A stretch of 36,943 nucleotides of DNA from Acidimicrobiaceae bacterium (GCA_003161255.1 PMOQ01000069.1:7576-44518); one strand, 5' to 3'. Shown: positions 1 to 7,379, counted from the first letter of the stretch. The notes: generated by a model not told the origin, from the letters alone. Numbers and translations: made by a program.

Positions 1-81
1 CCTGAGCCCTCCCCGTCGTGAACCATCCGCCAGCACCGGCCAGGCTCGGAGAACACGGCGTCGGCCTAGTGCTCGAACGGG

Positions 82-360
82 TCAGACGTTCTGTTCCACC
101 GGGCGAACTCGGTCCCAGCCCCAGGTCGGGCAGTGAGAGCACACCGGCAGGCCCAAAAACCCGTCGTATCCGATGGGTAGGTCTTGCAGCAGATATTCCC
201 AGCCGCACGACCGACAGGTCCACAGCTGGGGCATCAGCTCTCCTTCGCGGAGAATCCCCACCCTGCGACCGATTTCTTCGAACGCAACCCGTGTCTCGTC
301 GTCCGACTCCCCGTAGAGCGCATAGTGGATGATGAATCCGAAATCGGTCACGCCTTCCAA
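82..360 (-). CDS. Small zinc-ribbon hypothetical protein
   Basis: I do not recognise a named family. The 92-residue product has two CxxC knuckles, CRSCGW near residues 49-54 and CSHCPTWGWD near 74-83. They are spaced as in a rubredoxin-like or zinc-ribbon fold and should bind one Zn or Fe. The N-terminal half is acidic and probably helical. The longest frame opens with TTG at 360. A GTG at 351 (VTDFGF) is an alternative, and no well-placed Shine-Dalgarno sequence decides between them. It lies alone near the window edge, convergent or unrelated to its neighbours. The metal-binding cysteines are visible in the sequence; any role is unknown. It is kept because the cysteine pattern is unlikely to arise in a chance frame. 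Confidence 0.45.
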   Translation of the reverse strand: MEGVTDFGFIIHYALYGESDDETRVAFEEIGRRVGILREGELMPQLWTCRSCGWEYLLQDLPIGYDGFLGLPVCSHCPTWGWDRVRPVEQNV

Positions 361-554
361 CGGTACCGCTGGGGCCTTGACGCTGCTCCGCCACTGAGGC
401 CGAAGGCCCGCAGGATGCCCCCGAGCCCGCTGTTCGTCTTGCGGTAGGCGGCACGGGCGCGCGTAGCGCTCGCCGAGGGACGTGGGCGCTCTTCCCCTGC
501 TCGATCACGTCCAGCGCCTCGGCAAGGTCAGTGCGACGAGCGCTCGTCCCGTCG

Positions 555-1166
555 CTATGGGTGCGCAGTGATGGCGTTACCGTCGGGCGAGAGCACGTAC
601 CACAGCCCGCCCAGATTGTTGATGCCCTGGCCGGTGGCCTGGCCCGGCTCACTGTCGCCGACCCAGAGGTACAGGGGCCACCGGTTGTACATGACCTGTG
701 TCGTTCCGTCGGTCCGACGCGTGGTCCGGAGAAGGGACGCCTTGACACCTCGACCGGCGACTGGCCTGGTTATTCCAGCGGGAAGGCGGAGGGGAGGCCA
801 GCCCTCGGCGCAGAGCTTGTAACAGGTGGACCGGCCCGATCGCTTGTCGGGGACGAACAGATACAGGGTCATCCCTTGCCCGTCGACCAGAACCGGTCCG
901 AGCCCTTTCACCCTCCCGGTCCGGACCTCGTAGAACGGTGGCGTGCTCTGCACGCTGGCGGCCAAGGTTCTAAGGGTCCGCGGGGTGCTGGACGTAGATG
1001 GCGGAGTGGCCCTGCTGTGCGAGGCGCTCGCGCCCGACCATGGCCCGCACGCCACAATGAGCAGCGGCACGGTGAGAGCGACGGCCCGCCACCCGAACTT
1101 CGCCAATGCGCACCCCTGTTTGTTCTGAAGCTGGCTTGTGCCCAGCCGTTTACGGGTCGTGATCAC
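555..1166 (-). CDS. Secreted lipoprotein, Lipoprotein_15 / Yx(FWY)xxD repeat family
   Basis: Probable exported lipoprotein of the COG4315/PF03640 type, whose function is unknown. A hydrophobic segment (AVALTVPLLIVAC) ends in a lipobox-like LIVAC, so the cysteine near residue 40 could be lipidated and anchor the protein outside the membrane. A Ser/Thr-rich linker follows, then two family repeats: one with DGQGMTLYLF and CYKLCAEGWPPL, one with YNRWPLYLWVGD followed by GQG and a WYVLSPDG end. The first repeat carries the family's cysteine pair. The frame starts with GTG at 1166. A TTG at 1106, preceded by AGGGG at good spacing, would give a more typical short signal peptide. The gene stands alone, downstream of rnpB on the same strand. 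Confidence 0.8.
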   Translation of the reverse strand: MITTRKRLGTSQLQNKQGCALAKFGWRAVALTVPLLIVACGPWSGASASHSRATPPSTSSTPRTLRTLAASVQSTPPFYEVRTGRVKGLGPVLVDGQGMTLYLFVPDKRSGRSTCYKLCAEGWPPLRLPAGITRPVAGRGVKASLLRTTRRTDGTTQVMYNRWPLYLWVGDSEPGQATGQGINNLGGLWYVLSPDGNAITAHP

Positions 1167-1264
1167 AATAAGTCGTTTGCTTCCGGGTCAGATTGTGTCG
1201 GAGGGGACTTGAACACCGACAGCTGCACTGTCGAACGCCCCGGTTGTGCGTGACGGTTGGTCCT

Positions 1265-1642
1265 GGTGTGACGGTGAGCCGGCCTGTAGGCGGGGTTCTG
1301 TGCATCCCTTGCGGGAGCGGTGGCCATCCATCTAAGCGGCCTACCTGGGGACTGCTCCTCTCGGAGCGGACGGGCCGCCCATGTCCCACGCTTGGCCTTG
1401 CTCCGGGTGGGGTTTGCCGAGCCGACCGGGTCGCCCCGGCCGCTGGTGCGCTCTTGCCGCACCGTTTCACCCTTGCCTGTGCGGGCGAACCCGTCATCGG
1501 CGGTCTGTTTTCTGTGGCACTTTCCTGCGGGTCACCCCGACTGGCTGTTAGCCAGCACCCTGCCCTGCGGAGCCCCGACCTTCCTCGACCCGGTCCCGCA
1601 AGCGGTCCGGACCGCGGCCACCCGGCCGGCTCACCGTCACCA
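1265..1642 (-). ncRNA. rnpB: RNase P RNA (bacterial type A)
   Basis: Catalytic RNA subunit of RNase P, which trims the 5' leader from precursor tRNAs. Read on the minus strand it shows the expected landmarks in order. First comes the P1 strand (1624-1640), whose exact reverse complement closes the molecule at 1268-1284 (17 bp). Then come the conserved GAGGAAGGTCGGGGCTCC block with CAGGGCAGGGTGC, the GTGCCACAGAAAACAGACC block, GGGTGAAACGGTGCGGCAAGAGCGCACC (P12 region, in two overlapping pieces), GGAGCAAGGCCAA and AGGTAGGCCGC. Near the 3' end is ACAGAACCCCGCC. The common P4 sequence GTCCGGG/CCCGG is here GTCGGGG/CCCCG, a compensated pair. Ends are set by P1 and are good to a few bases. It is divergent from the MetF-like gene across about 57 bp. 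Confidence 0.97.
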
Positions 1643-1699
1643 CCAGTGTGGCAGGCCGGACGACGGTGCTCGTGCGGCGATCCCATATGCTCGGCGCCC

Positions 1700-2611
1700 G
1701 TGACCGATCCCGAGTCAGAGACGTTTGCCGACGCGCTCTCGACAGGGGAGTTCGTCGTGACAGCGGAGCTCGGGCCACCGACCAATCCCGATCCCGAACC
1801 GGTGCGACGGACGGCCCGCGCGTTCGTGGGCTGGGTGCATGCGGCGAACGTCACCGACAACCAGGCCGCCACAGTGAAGCTGTCACCGCTGGCGTGCGCC
1901 GTTTGGATGATGGAGGAGGGCCTCGCTCCGATCCTCCAGCTGACGACGCGTGACCGTAACGTCATGGCGTTGCAGTCGGACCTGTTGGGTGCCTGGGCGC
2001 TCGGGGTTCGCAGCGTCATGGCGCTGTCGGGTGACCCGTTGAAGGTCGGGCCGTATGAAGGCAAGACCAAGGCGGTGTCCGACTTCGACTCGGTCGGGCT
2101 GATCAGGCTGGTCGCGGCGATGAACGCCGGCCATCTGGCGGCGGGAGAAGAGCTCTCGAGTCCCACCGGCTTCTGCATCGTGAGCGCCGCCAACCCTCTG
2201 GTCGATTCCATCGAGAAGCTCGAGCAGAAGCTCGACGCCGGGGTGCGGTGCTTCCAGACCAACATCGTCTACGACGTCGGCCGGTTCGCCGAGTGGTTCG
2301 AACCCGTCGTGGCGGCCGGGATCCCGGAACGGGCGCCGTTTCTCGTCGGGGTCACCCCCCCGCGCAGCACGCGCATGCTCGAGCACATGCACAAGAACAT
2401 CCCCGGCATCGAAGTCGACCCGGCGACGTTCGAGGCGATGGAGGGGCTCGCAGGGGACGAGGCGAAGAGCACCGGTGTCGATATCGCCGTATCGGTGATC
2501 GGGCAGCTCCGCTCCCTGGCCGAGGTGCGCGGGTGTCATCTGATGGCACCCGGATGGGAGGCCGAAGCGGTCCCCCGGGTGCTCGAGTCTGCGGGGCTGG
2601 TTCGCCGTTAG
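1700..2611 (+). CDS. Methylenetetrahydrofolate reductase family protein (MetF-like)
   Basis: Predicted flavin-dependent 5,10-methylenetetrahydrofolate reductase of one-carbon metabolism, 303 residues. The TIM-barrel fold is supported by VVTAELGPPTNPD near residues 19-31, whose Glu matches the position of the catalytic Glu in MetF. Further support comes from the NVTDNQ segment and the VMALSGDPLKVG strand, where MetF has LRGD. The protein lacks the regulatory domain of eukaryotic enzymes. GTG at 1700 is chosen as the start because the open frame further upstream runs through rnpB on the other strand and cannot be coding. Bacterial genomes also use such stand-alone proteins in corrinoid methyl transfer, so the exact substrate is an inference. 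Confidence 0.85.
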   Translation: MTDPESETFADALSTGEFVVTAELGPPTNPDPEPVRRTARAFVGWVHAANVTDNQAATVKLSPLACAVWMMEEGLAPILQLTTRDRNVMALQSDLLGAWALGVRSVMALSGDPLKVGPYEGKTKAVSDFDSVGLIRLVAAMNAGHLAAGEELSSPTGFCIVSAANPLVDSIEKLEQKLDAGVRCFQTNIVYDVGRFAEWFEPVVAAGIPERAPFLVGVTPPRSTRMLEHMHKNIPGIEVDPATFEAMEGLAGDEAKSTGVDIAVSVIGQLRSLAEVRGCHLMAPGWEAEAVPRVLESAGLVRR

Positions 2612-2620
2612 CCGGTGACC

Positions 2621-2644
2621 GCTCGGCGCCGACCGGTGCCGAGC
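2621..2644. terminator. Hairpin between convergent genes
   Basis: GCTCGGCGCC and GGTGCCGAGC pair as a 10-bp stem with one G-U pair and a GACC loop. It sits just after the stop of the MetF-like gene and before the stop of the convergent dehydrogenase gene. No clear T-run follows on either strand, so it may be a weak bidirectional terminator or an mRNA 3'-end stabiliser. Confidence 0.4.
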
Positions 2645-2684
2645 TTGAGATGTCGGGTCCGGGAGGCGATCATCGGCCCCACCG

Positions 2685-3680
2685 TCACCCGGGGTCGAGG
2701 TGTGTCCTCAGGTGCGGAGATGTCAGGACATCCGGGTTCACCACGGTTCGGGGAAGGCGTCCACCCAACACTGCCGCGACGTTGTCCGCGGCGGTCTCTT
2801 GCAGCTCCCGCACCGATTCGACCGAGTAGAAGCTCGCATGCGGAGTCATCACGACGCCCGGAGTGCTCCGGAGGGGGTGGTCGGGTGGCGGCGGCTCCTC
2901 GTCCATGACGTCGAGACCGGCCCCACCGAGCCGCCCCTCCATCAGGGCACGGCGAAGGGCGTCCTCGTCGACCAAGGCGCCACGGGCGGTGTTCACGAGC
3001 AGCGAACCCGGACGCATCATGGCCAACTCCGATTCCCCGATCATGTTCCGCGTGGAAGGGGTGGCGGGGGCGTGCAGAGAGACGACATCCGAAGACCTGA
3101 GTACCTTTTCGAAGGTGGCCGCGGTGACACCATCGTGGTTGCCCGGTGTGAGGCTCGGGGAGTAGGCGAGCACGCGGTACCCGAACGGTCGCGCCTTGCC
3201 GGCGACCCGTCGGGCGATCCGGCCGAATCCGATCAAACCAAGCGTCTGACCGCGCAGGCGGTGCATGTTGCCGAATCCCTTGTTGTCCCAGCCACCCGAG
3301 CGAGTCTGGCCGGCGAAGTCGACGATGCGGCGGCTGAGTGCGAGCACGAGCGCGAGCGTATGGTCCGATACCTCGTCGACACAGAAGTCGGGCACGTTGG
3401 TCACGACGATCCCGAGCTCGGTGGCCGCTGCGACATCGATGTTGTCCAGGCCGACCCCATAGCGGGCGACGGTCATGCACTGGGTTGCGTTGGCCAGCAA
3501 CCGGGCGGTCACCGGCTTCCAGTTGGTGAGGATGGCGTCGGCACCTGACGACAGCTCCACGAGCTCGTCTTCGTCCCCGCTGTCGGCAACGACGATCTCC
3601 GCGCCCGCTGCGGCGAGGATCACGCGTTCGGGGTCGAGGCTCGGCCACGCGTAGTCGGTGACGAGCACGGACTTCGACAT
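2685..3680 (-). CDS. D-isomer-specific 2-hydroxyacid dehydrogenase (CtBP/SerA-like)
   Basis: NAD(H)-dependent cytosolic oxidoreductase of 331 residues that should interconvert a 2-hydroxyacid and its 2-oxoacid. The N-terminal catalytic half holds VARYGVGLDNID (about residues 71-82). The Rossmann fold carries LGLIGFGRIARRV (about 147-159). The catalytic triad lies in the usual contexts: Arg in VNTARGALVD, Glu in DEEPPPPDHPL and His in TPHASFYS. No ACT domain follows, so it is not a canonical SerA. The ATG at 3680 has GGAGGT at ideal spacing; the longer open frame is ignored. The substrate cannot be read from the sequence. Glyoxylate, phosphoglycerate and aromatic hydroxy acids are all possible. 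Confidence 0.9.
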   Translation of the reverse strand: MSKSVLVTDYAWPSLDPERVILAAAGAEIVVADSGDEDELVELSSGADAILTNWKPVTARLLANATQCMTVARYGVGLDNIDVAAATELGIVVTNVPDFCVDEVSDHTLALVLALSRRIVDFAGQTRSGGWDNKGFGNMHRLRGQTLGLIGFGRIARRVAGKARPFGYRVLAYSPSLTPGNHDGVTAATFEKVLRSSDVVSLHAPATPSTRNMIGESELAMMRPGSLLVNTARGALVDEDALRRALMEGRLGGAGLDVMDEEPPPPDHPLRSTPGVVMTPHASFYSVESVRELQETAADNVAAVLGGRLPRTVVNPDVLTSPHLRTHLDPG

Positions 3681-3916
3681 CGCCGCACCTCCGGGTTTGG
3701 GCGCGTCTCTGTGGGTCTGCGCACCGGTTCGCCGGACTGTATACGGACCGTCGTCCCCGGTAGTGGCCCGACCCATTTCTCGGGTTCGGTGGACAAATCC
3801 CTTACCGACTGGGCGTTCCCCGTCTACGGCGCGCTGAGGTGGGCGCTGGCCCCGGTACTCTCAGATGGGACCCCGATGAAGGGCCGATTGTGGTGCGATT
3901 GGAGACTTTCTGAGCC

Positions 3917-4348
3917 ATGGGACGACGACGCGTGTCCAACCAACCGATCCGAATCAGCGCTGGCGCGTTCATCCTGAATGCCGGGGTCGGCAAGCTGAGC
4001 GCCGAAGAGGAGACGGCAAAGAGGCTGCACGGGATGGCCAAGACTTCCTTCCCGTTCTTCGAGAACGTGCCGCCGGAGCAGTTCGCGAAGGGCCTGGCCA
4101 TCGCTGAATGCGCGCTCGGCGCCGCCCTCTTGGTCCCGATTGTCCCTGACCGGCTGGCCGGGCTCGCCCTCACGCCGTTCGCAGGCGGGCTCTTGTGGAT
4201 GTATTGGAAGACCGACGCGATGCACCAGCCGAACAGCCTCCGGCCGACCCAGATGGGCACCGCGCTGGCCAAGGACGTGTGGCTGCTCGGGATTGGCCTG
4301 ACCCTGCTCGCAACCGGCCGGCGGCGGGGGAGCTCCAGCCGGGCATAG
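3917..4348 (+). CDS. DoxX-like small membrane protein
   Basis: 143-residue integral membrane protein with the hydrophobic pattern of the DoxX family: a first amphipathic/hydrophobic segment with GAFILNAGVGKL near residues 16-27, then helices near 58-77, 81-98 and 117-135. The GVGKL motif after the first helix resembles the G-x-x-K signature of DoxX-like proteins. Between helices there is a short hydrophilic loop rich in polar residues (KTDAMHQPNSLRPTQ). The function is not established. Family members have been linked to membrane redox or thiol stress, but nothing here tests that. The ATG at 3917 is used; no strong Shine-Dalgarno is visible. Its 3' neighbour on the other strand is the nucleotidyltransferase relic. 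Confidence 0.65.
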   Translation: MGRRRVSNQPIRISAGAFILNAGVGKLSAEEETAKRLHGMAKTSFPFFENVPPEQFAKGLAIAECALGAALLVPIVPDRLAGLALTPFAGGLLWMYWKTDAMHQPNSLRPTQMGTALAKDVWLLGIGLTLLATGRRRGSSSRA

Positions 4349-4396
4349 CGGCGCGTCAACCCGATATATCAAGATCGCGCTGTTGCTGACTACCGC

Positions 4397-4579
4397 TCAC
4401 GTCTGATCCCGCGATCGTTCGACGCATTGGCGGGCCACTGTGTGGAGGAGGATCGGCAGGTGCATGACGTCCTTCGTCCATCCAGCAGCTTCTTTGGATC
4501 TGATCACGTCCTCGGGATCGCCACCAGTTCGCCGTGCGATCGACGACGTGTGCATGTCGCACGAGATCTTCGTACTCAC
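4397..4579 (-). pseudogene. 3' remnant of a second nucleotidyltransferase gene
   Basis: The open stretch encodes GDPEDVIRSKEAAGWTKDVM followed by HLPILL at about 4445-4522. This matches the C-terminal end of the complete nucleotidyltransferase just upstream on the same strand, which reads ADLKDVIRSKEAAGRPKDLQ and VLPTLY. Only this C-terminal helix region remains; the catalytic G-x-x and DxD parts are missing. It therefore looks like a decayed copy or the remains of an earlier toxin gene next to the current one. Translation of the remnant is not expected to give a working enzyme. Confidence 0.65.
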
Positions 4580-4592
4580 GGACAGGGTGCGG

Positions 4593-5126
4593 TCACCTCG
4601 GTCGATGCTCCTCGCCGCCCTCGAGGCTTCTTTGGTGGCGGTAGAGAGTGGGAAGAACTTGAAGGTCCTTTGGCCGCCCGGCGGCTTCTTTGGAGCGGAT
4701 CACATCTTTGAGGTCGGCGATCATGACCTGTACGCCGCCAACGCTGACCTTATGAGCTCGCAACGCGAGTTGGCTGAATCCTTCCTCGAAGCCACTTGGA
4801 CGAAACGAAATGTCGAACTCACCATGCGGACAGATCAGGTTCGAGACGGTCTCTCCTCCGAGAGACCTGCCGTCGTGATCGAAGGGCAGACCCCCGTCGA
4901 CGGCCGTGGTACGTATACGGGCACCCAACTCCTTGAGCGCCGCCGACAAGCGATTGAGATTCTCGACGGTAGTGTCGGGAGTCAGGTCAATGTCCCGGCT
5001 GGCCGGAATCGGGGCTCGTTGGGCAATTGCCGCAAACGCTCCGATGACGATGTAGTCGACGCAGTGACGGTTCAACACTTCGACGATGGCAGCCGCGTCG
5101 AGAGCGGTCTCGCGGTGAGGACTCAT
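4593..5126 (-). CDS. Nucleotidyltransferase (AbiEii/DUF6036-like), probable toxin
   Basis: 177-residue protein of the polymerase-beta-like nucleotidyltransferase superfamily. The catalytic core is visible as YIVIGAFAAIAQ (residues 25-36, replacing the classic GG/GS loop) and SRDIDLTPD (43-51), whose D45 and D47 would bind the metal-NTP. The C-terminal DVIRSKEAAGRPKDLQVLP is typical of AbiEii-like proteins. The ATG at 5126 overlaps the stop of the upstream XRE gene as ATGA, so the two are translationally coupled and form an antitoxin-toxin type operon. Toxins of this superfamily can block growth by adding nucleotides to tRNA, but the target here is unknown. GC content looks lower than in flanking genes, consistent with transfer. 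Confidence 0.8.
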   Translation of the reverse strand: MSPHRETALDAAAIVEVLNRHCVDYIVIGAFAAIAQRAPIPASRDIDLTPDTTVENLNRLSAALKELGARIRTTAVDGGLPFDHDGRSLGGETVSNLICPHGEFDISFRPSGFEEGFSQLALRAHKVSVGGVQVMIADLKDVIRSKEAAGRPKDLQVLPTLYRHQRSLEGGEEHRPR

Positions 5127-5458
5127 GGGTCCGTGACGCGTTCGGCCTGCCGCCAAGCGGCGATCTGGCGGTTTCGTCGATTGCGGTCTCTTTGACCGCG
5201 CCGAGTCTCGAGCTCGGCCAGCACCTCGTCGTGGGGATCATGGGGGGCAAGCTGCATTCGGAGCTCAAACCCGGCAGCGTCGAGCAAACGCAAGAGGGTC
5301 GCCAAGGTTGGCTGTCGCTTGTCTCGCTCATAGGCGGAGATCATCGTGGCCGGTACTCCGGCCCGTTCTGCCAGTTGGCCCTGGCTCAGCCCGCCCTTTA
5401 GGCGGGCCAGCTGTAGCAGCCCCGCGGCGGGGGAGATCGGTACATACGATTGCATCAT
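5123..5458 (-). CDS. XRE-family HTH regulator, probable antitoxin
   Basis: 111-residue DNA-binding protein. An XRE helix-turn-helix spans about residues 14-68 (GLSQGQLAERAGVPATMISA, then YERDKRQPTLATLLRLLDAAG). A charged, Arg-rich tail follows (ELETRRGQRDRNRRNRQ), which may contact the partner toxin or nucleic acid. The start is placed at the ATG ending at 5458; a second ATG follows directly. This agrees with a TACAAT -10-like element at 5465-5470 that would make the mRNA leaderless. It is first in a two-gene operon with the nucleotidyltransferase. Two near-identical palindromes at its start indicate autoregulation. The antitoxin role is inferred from gene order and coupling. Confidence 0.8.
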   Translation of the reverse strand: MMQSYVPISPAAGLLQLARLKGGLSQGQLAERAGVPATMISAYERDKRQPTLATLLRLLDAAGFELRMQLAPHDPHDEVLAELETRRGQRDRNRRNRQIAAWRQAERVTDP

Positions 5459-5475
5459 GACACGATTGTATCGTG
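5446..5475 (-). promoter_or_regulatory. Tandem operator and -10 element of the XRE/nucleotidyltransferase operon
   Basis: ACGATTGCATCAT (5446-5458, imperfect palindrome) and ACGATTGTATCGT (5462-5474, perfect 5+3+5 palindrome) are repeated 16 bp apart. Read on the minus strand the upstream copy contains TACAAT (5465-5470), a good -10 hexamer. The downstream copy covers the two candidate ATG codons. Binding of the XRE protein here would block its own transcription start. Confidence 0.65.
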
Positions 5476-5524
5476 ACTGGGGAGGCGCCCATACGCTGAC
5501 CAACCAACCCAAATGCTCCCACCA

Positions 5525-5618
5525 GTCAGGGTGAGGCAGTCATCCAGACCCAGGGCGCAGTCCAGAGGGTACGGAGGGTGTAACTGGGTATCGTCGAAGC
5601 TGTCAGGGTGAGGTAGTC
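5525..5618. repeat. Pair of 17-bp direct repeats
   Basis: GTCAGGGTGAGGCAGTC (5525-5541) and GTCAGGGTGAGGTAGTC (5602-5618) differ at one base and are 77 bp apart. They lie upstream of the toxin-antitoxin pair in DNA without a confident gene. They could be remnants of a duplication or of a mobile element boundary. No terminal inverted repeats or transposase were seen. Confidence 0.5.
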
Positions 5619-5622
5619 GTGC

Positions 5623-5644
5623 GAAGGGACCTTCGGGTCCCTTC
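5623..5644. other. UUCG-capped 9-bp hairpin
   Basis: GAAGGGACC-TTCG-GGTCCCTTC is a perfect 9-bp stem with the very stable UUCG tetraloop on the plus-strand transcript. No T-run follows on either side, so a classic intrinsic terminator is unlikely. It abuts the second copy of the direct repeat. It may be a transcript-end or folding element insulating xseA from the accessory patch. Confidence 0.5.
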
Positions 5645-6014
5645 TGCGCGTGACGGCAGCGCTCTTCGTGAACGAGGAATTGTGGCGATCGGCTACGCGG
5701 CATTTGCCCTCGTGCTCGGGGTCACTGCCGGTCTACTGAAACGACGGACGCTCCTCGCGTTGACCGCCGCCCGGTGGAGCGTTCGCAGGAAGTCCGTTTG
5801 GAAACGGGAGATCGGCCGCAATGGCCGCAGCTTCTTCAAGAAGCACCCTCTTCAGGTGATTCTTCGCTCCTTGCACGAACTCTGGAATGGCGAGTTGGCT
5901 GATCGCGGCCGTGACTCTCATCCTCGGAATTCGAATAGCGCCCGGTTGGGACTGCCCTACATTGCTGTCTGTGGGTCTCAGGCAAGGGCGGCCATCGACG
6001 CCGAACAACGGGCC

Positions 6015-7379
6015 GTGAGCGGACCCGCGCGTCGTGGCGCCCGCGGGTTCCTCGCACCCGAGTCAGACGACGATGTCCTGTCGATCGCCCAGCTCTACGG
6101 CCGGGTCGACGAAGCCCTCGCCACCGCCTTCCCGCCCCGCCAGCCGCTGTGGGTCCGCGGCGAGGTGCAGACGCTGTCGGACCGGACCGGGCACTGCTAC
6201 ATCGACCTGATCGACCCGGACTCCGCCGGCGACCGCCAGGCCCCGGTCCTCAAGGTCCGTTGTTGGCGCCAGACCTGGGGGCCGCTGCGGGCGTCGCTCG
6301 CCCGATCTGGGATCGAGCTCGCACCCGGCACCGTCGTCAACCTCGTCGGCCGCCTCGACTTCTATCGGGCCCGGGCCGAAGTGAGCTTCGTCATGGCCGG
6401 CCTCGACGTCACCGCGTTGCTCGGCAAGATGGCCGCCGAGCGCGCCGCCCTGGTGGCTGCCCTGCGCGAGGAGGGCCTGCTCGAGCGCAACCGGGCGCTC
6501 CCGCTCCCCGACGTCGCCCTTTCGATCGCGCTCGTAGCCAGCCCCGATACCGAGGGCTATCGGGACTTCCTCGGTCAACTCACCGCCTCGGGCTACGGGT
6601 TCGACGTGGCCGTGTCTCGCGCGTCGGTGCAGGGTACGGGCGCACCGCGGGCGATCGCGCGGGCCATCACCCGCTGCGGGGCGTCGGGCCGCGACCTCGT
6701 CGTGATCGTGCGCGGCGGCGGGTCCAAGGCCGACATGGTCGCCTTCGACTCCGCACCGGTGGCCCGGGCCATTGCCACCTGCCCGGTGCCGGTGTGGACG
6801 GGGATCGGGCACACCGGGGACGAGTCGGTGGCCGACATCGTGGCCCACCGGTCCTTCGTCACACCGACCGAGTGCGGCCACGAGCTGGTCACCCGCCTGG
6901 ACGCGTGGTGGCATCGGTCGGTGGTCGATCCGGCCGCCTCGGTGGCCCGCCATGCGTTGCGCTCGTTCGAGTTCGCCGACCGGCACCTCGGGGCATGCCA
7001 GGGCCGGCTGTCCGGTTCGGCGCGCCAGCAGCTGCGCTGGCACCGCGAACGGCTCGAGCACCGGGTCACCGCGCTCACCCGGGTCGCGCCGCAGTCGGTC
7101 CGGACCGAGGCCAGCTCGGTGACCGCCCGCTCGGCCAGGATGGGTCCGGCGGCGCTGCGCCAACTGGCCGATGCCGAGGGACGGGTGGCCGGGTGGCGGC
7201 GCCTCCTCGGGGCCTTCGATATCGAACGCCAGCTGGAGAGGGGCTACACCTTGACTATGGACACCGACGGACGGGTGCTGCGATCGGGCGCCGCCCTGAC
7301 TGCGGGCGACGTGCTGCTCACACGGTTCGCCGACGCCACCGCGCGCTCGGTGGTGGCGGAGCATTCGGGGGACTCGTGA
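6015..7379 (+). CDS. xseA: Exodeoxyribonuclease VII large subunit
   Basis: Large, catalytic subunit of exonuclease VII, which degrades single-stranded DNA from both ends in repair and recombination. The N-terminal OB-fold includes LWVRGEVQTLSDRTGHCYID and a strand at LKVRCWRQ. The central domain has the family's VRGGGSKADMVAFDS, the VWTGIGHTGDESVADIVAHR block and the TPTECGHELV segment, followed by a long helical region and a C-terminal LERGYTLTMDTDGRVLRS. GTG at 6015 gives 454 residues, normal for XseA; the frame is open further upstream but without homology. The stop overlaps the xseB start (GTGA), so the subunits are made coupled. Confidence 0.93.
   Translation: MSGPARRGARGFLAPESDDDVLSIAQLYGRVDEALATAFPPRQPLWVRGEVQTLSDRTGHCYIDLIDPDSAGDRQAPVLKVRCWRQTWGPLRASLARSGIELAPGTVVNLVGRLDFYRARAEVSFVMAGLDVTALLGKMAAERAALVAALREEGLLERNRALPLPDVALSIALVASPDTEGYRDFLGQLTASGYGFDVAVSRASVQGTGAPRAIARAITRCGASGRDLVVIVRGGGSKADMVAFDSAPVARAIATCPVPVWTGIGHTGDESVADIVAHRSFVTPTECGHELVTRLDAWWHRSVVDPAASVARHALRSFEFADRHLGACQGRLSGSARQQLRWHRERLEHRVTALTRVAPQSVRTEASSVTARSARMGPAALRQLADAEGRVAGWRRLLGAFDIERQLERGYTLTMDTDGRVLRSGAALTAGDVLLTRFADATARSVVAEHSGDS

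Larger units (their letters stand above)
5459..6014. other. Intergenic/accessory stretch without a confident gene
   Basis: Apart from the operator, direct repeats and hairpin listed separately, no gene is well supported. The plus frame is open into xseA and would add about 130 residues, including a hydrophobic GYAAFALVLGVTAGLL stretch, but it has no counterpart in the XseA family. On the minus strand an open frame from an ATG ending at 5919 down to a TAG at 5733 (starting MRVTAAISQLAIPEFVQ) has moderate coding character and a weak CCGAGG ahead. It may be a degraded or small orphan gene. A perfect 7+1+7 palindrome, GCTTCTTCAAGAAGC, sits at 5830-5844 inside it. Confidence 0.4.

Noticed and set aside
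1193-1250. Possible tRNA on the minus strand (TGTTCAAGTCC looks like a T-loop)
   Set aside because: The T-stem has mismatches and no anticodon arm or acceptor partner is found; a TGTCGG/CCGACA hairpin explains the local structure.
1193-1699. N-terminal extension of the MetF-like gene (open frame from 1193)
   Set aside because: It runs antisense through rnpB; the RNA landmarks are clear, so the coding start is the GTG at 1700.
4440-5195. 251-residue plus-strand open frame
   Set aside because: It lies opposite the nucleotidyltransferase, which has recognisable motifs and an ATGA-coupled start on the other strand.
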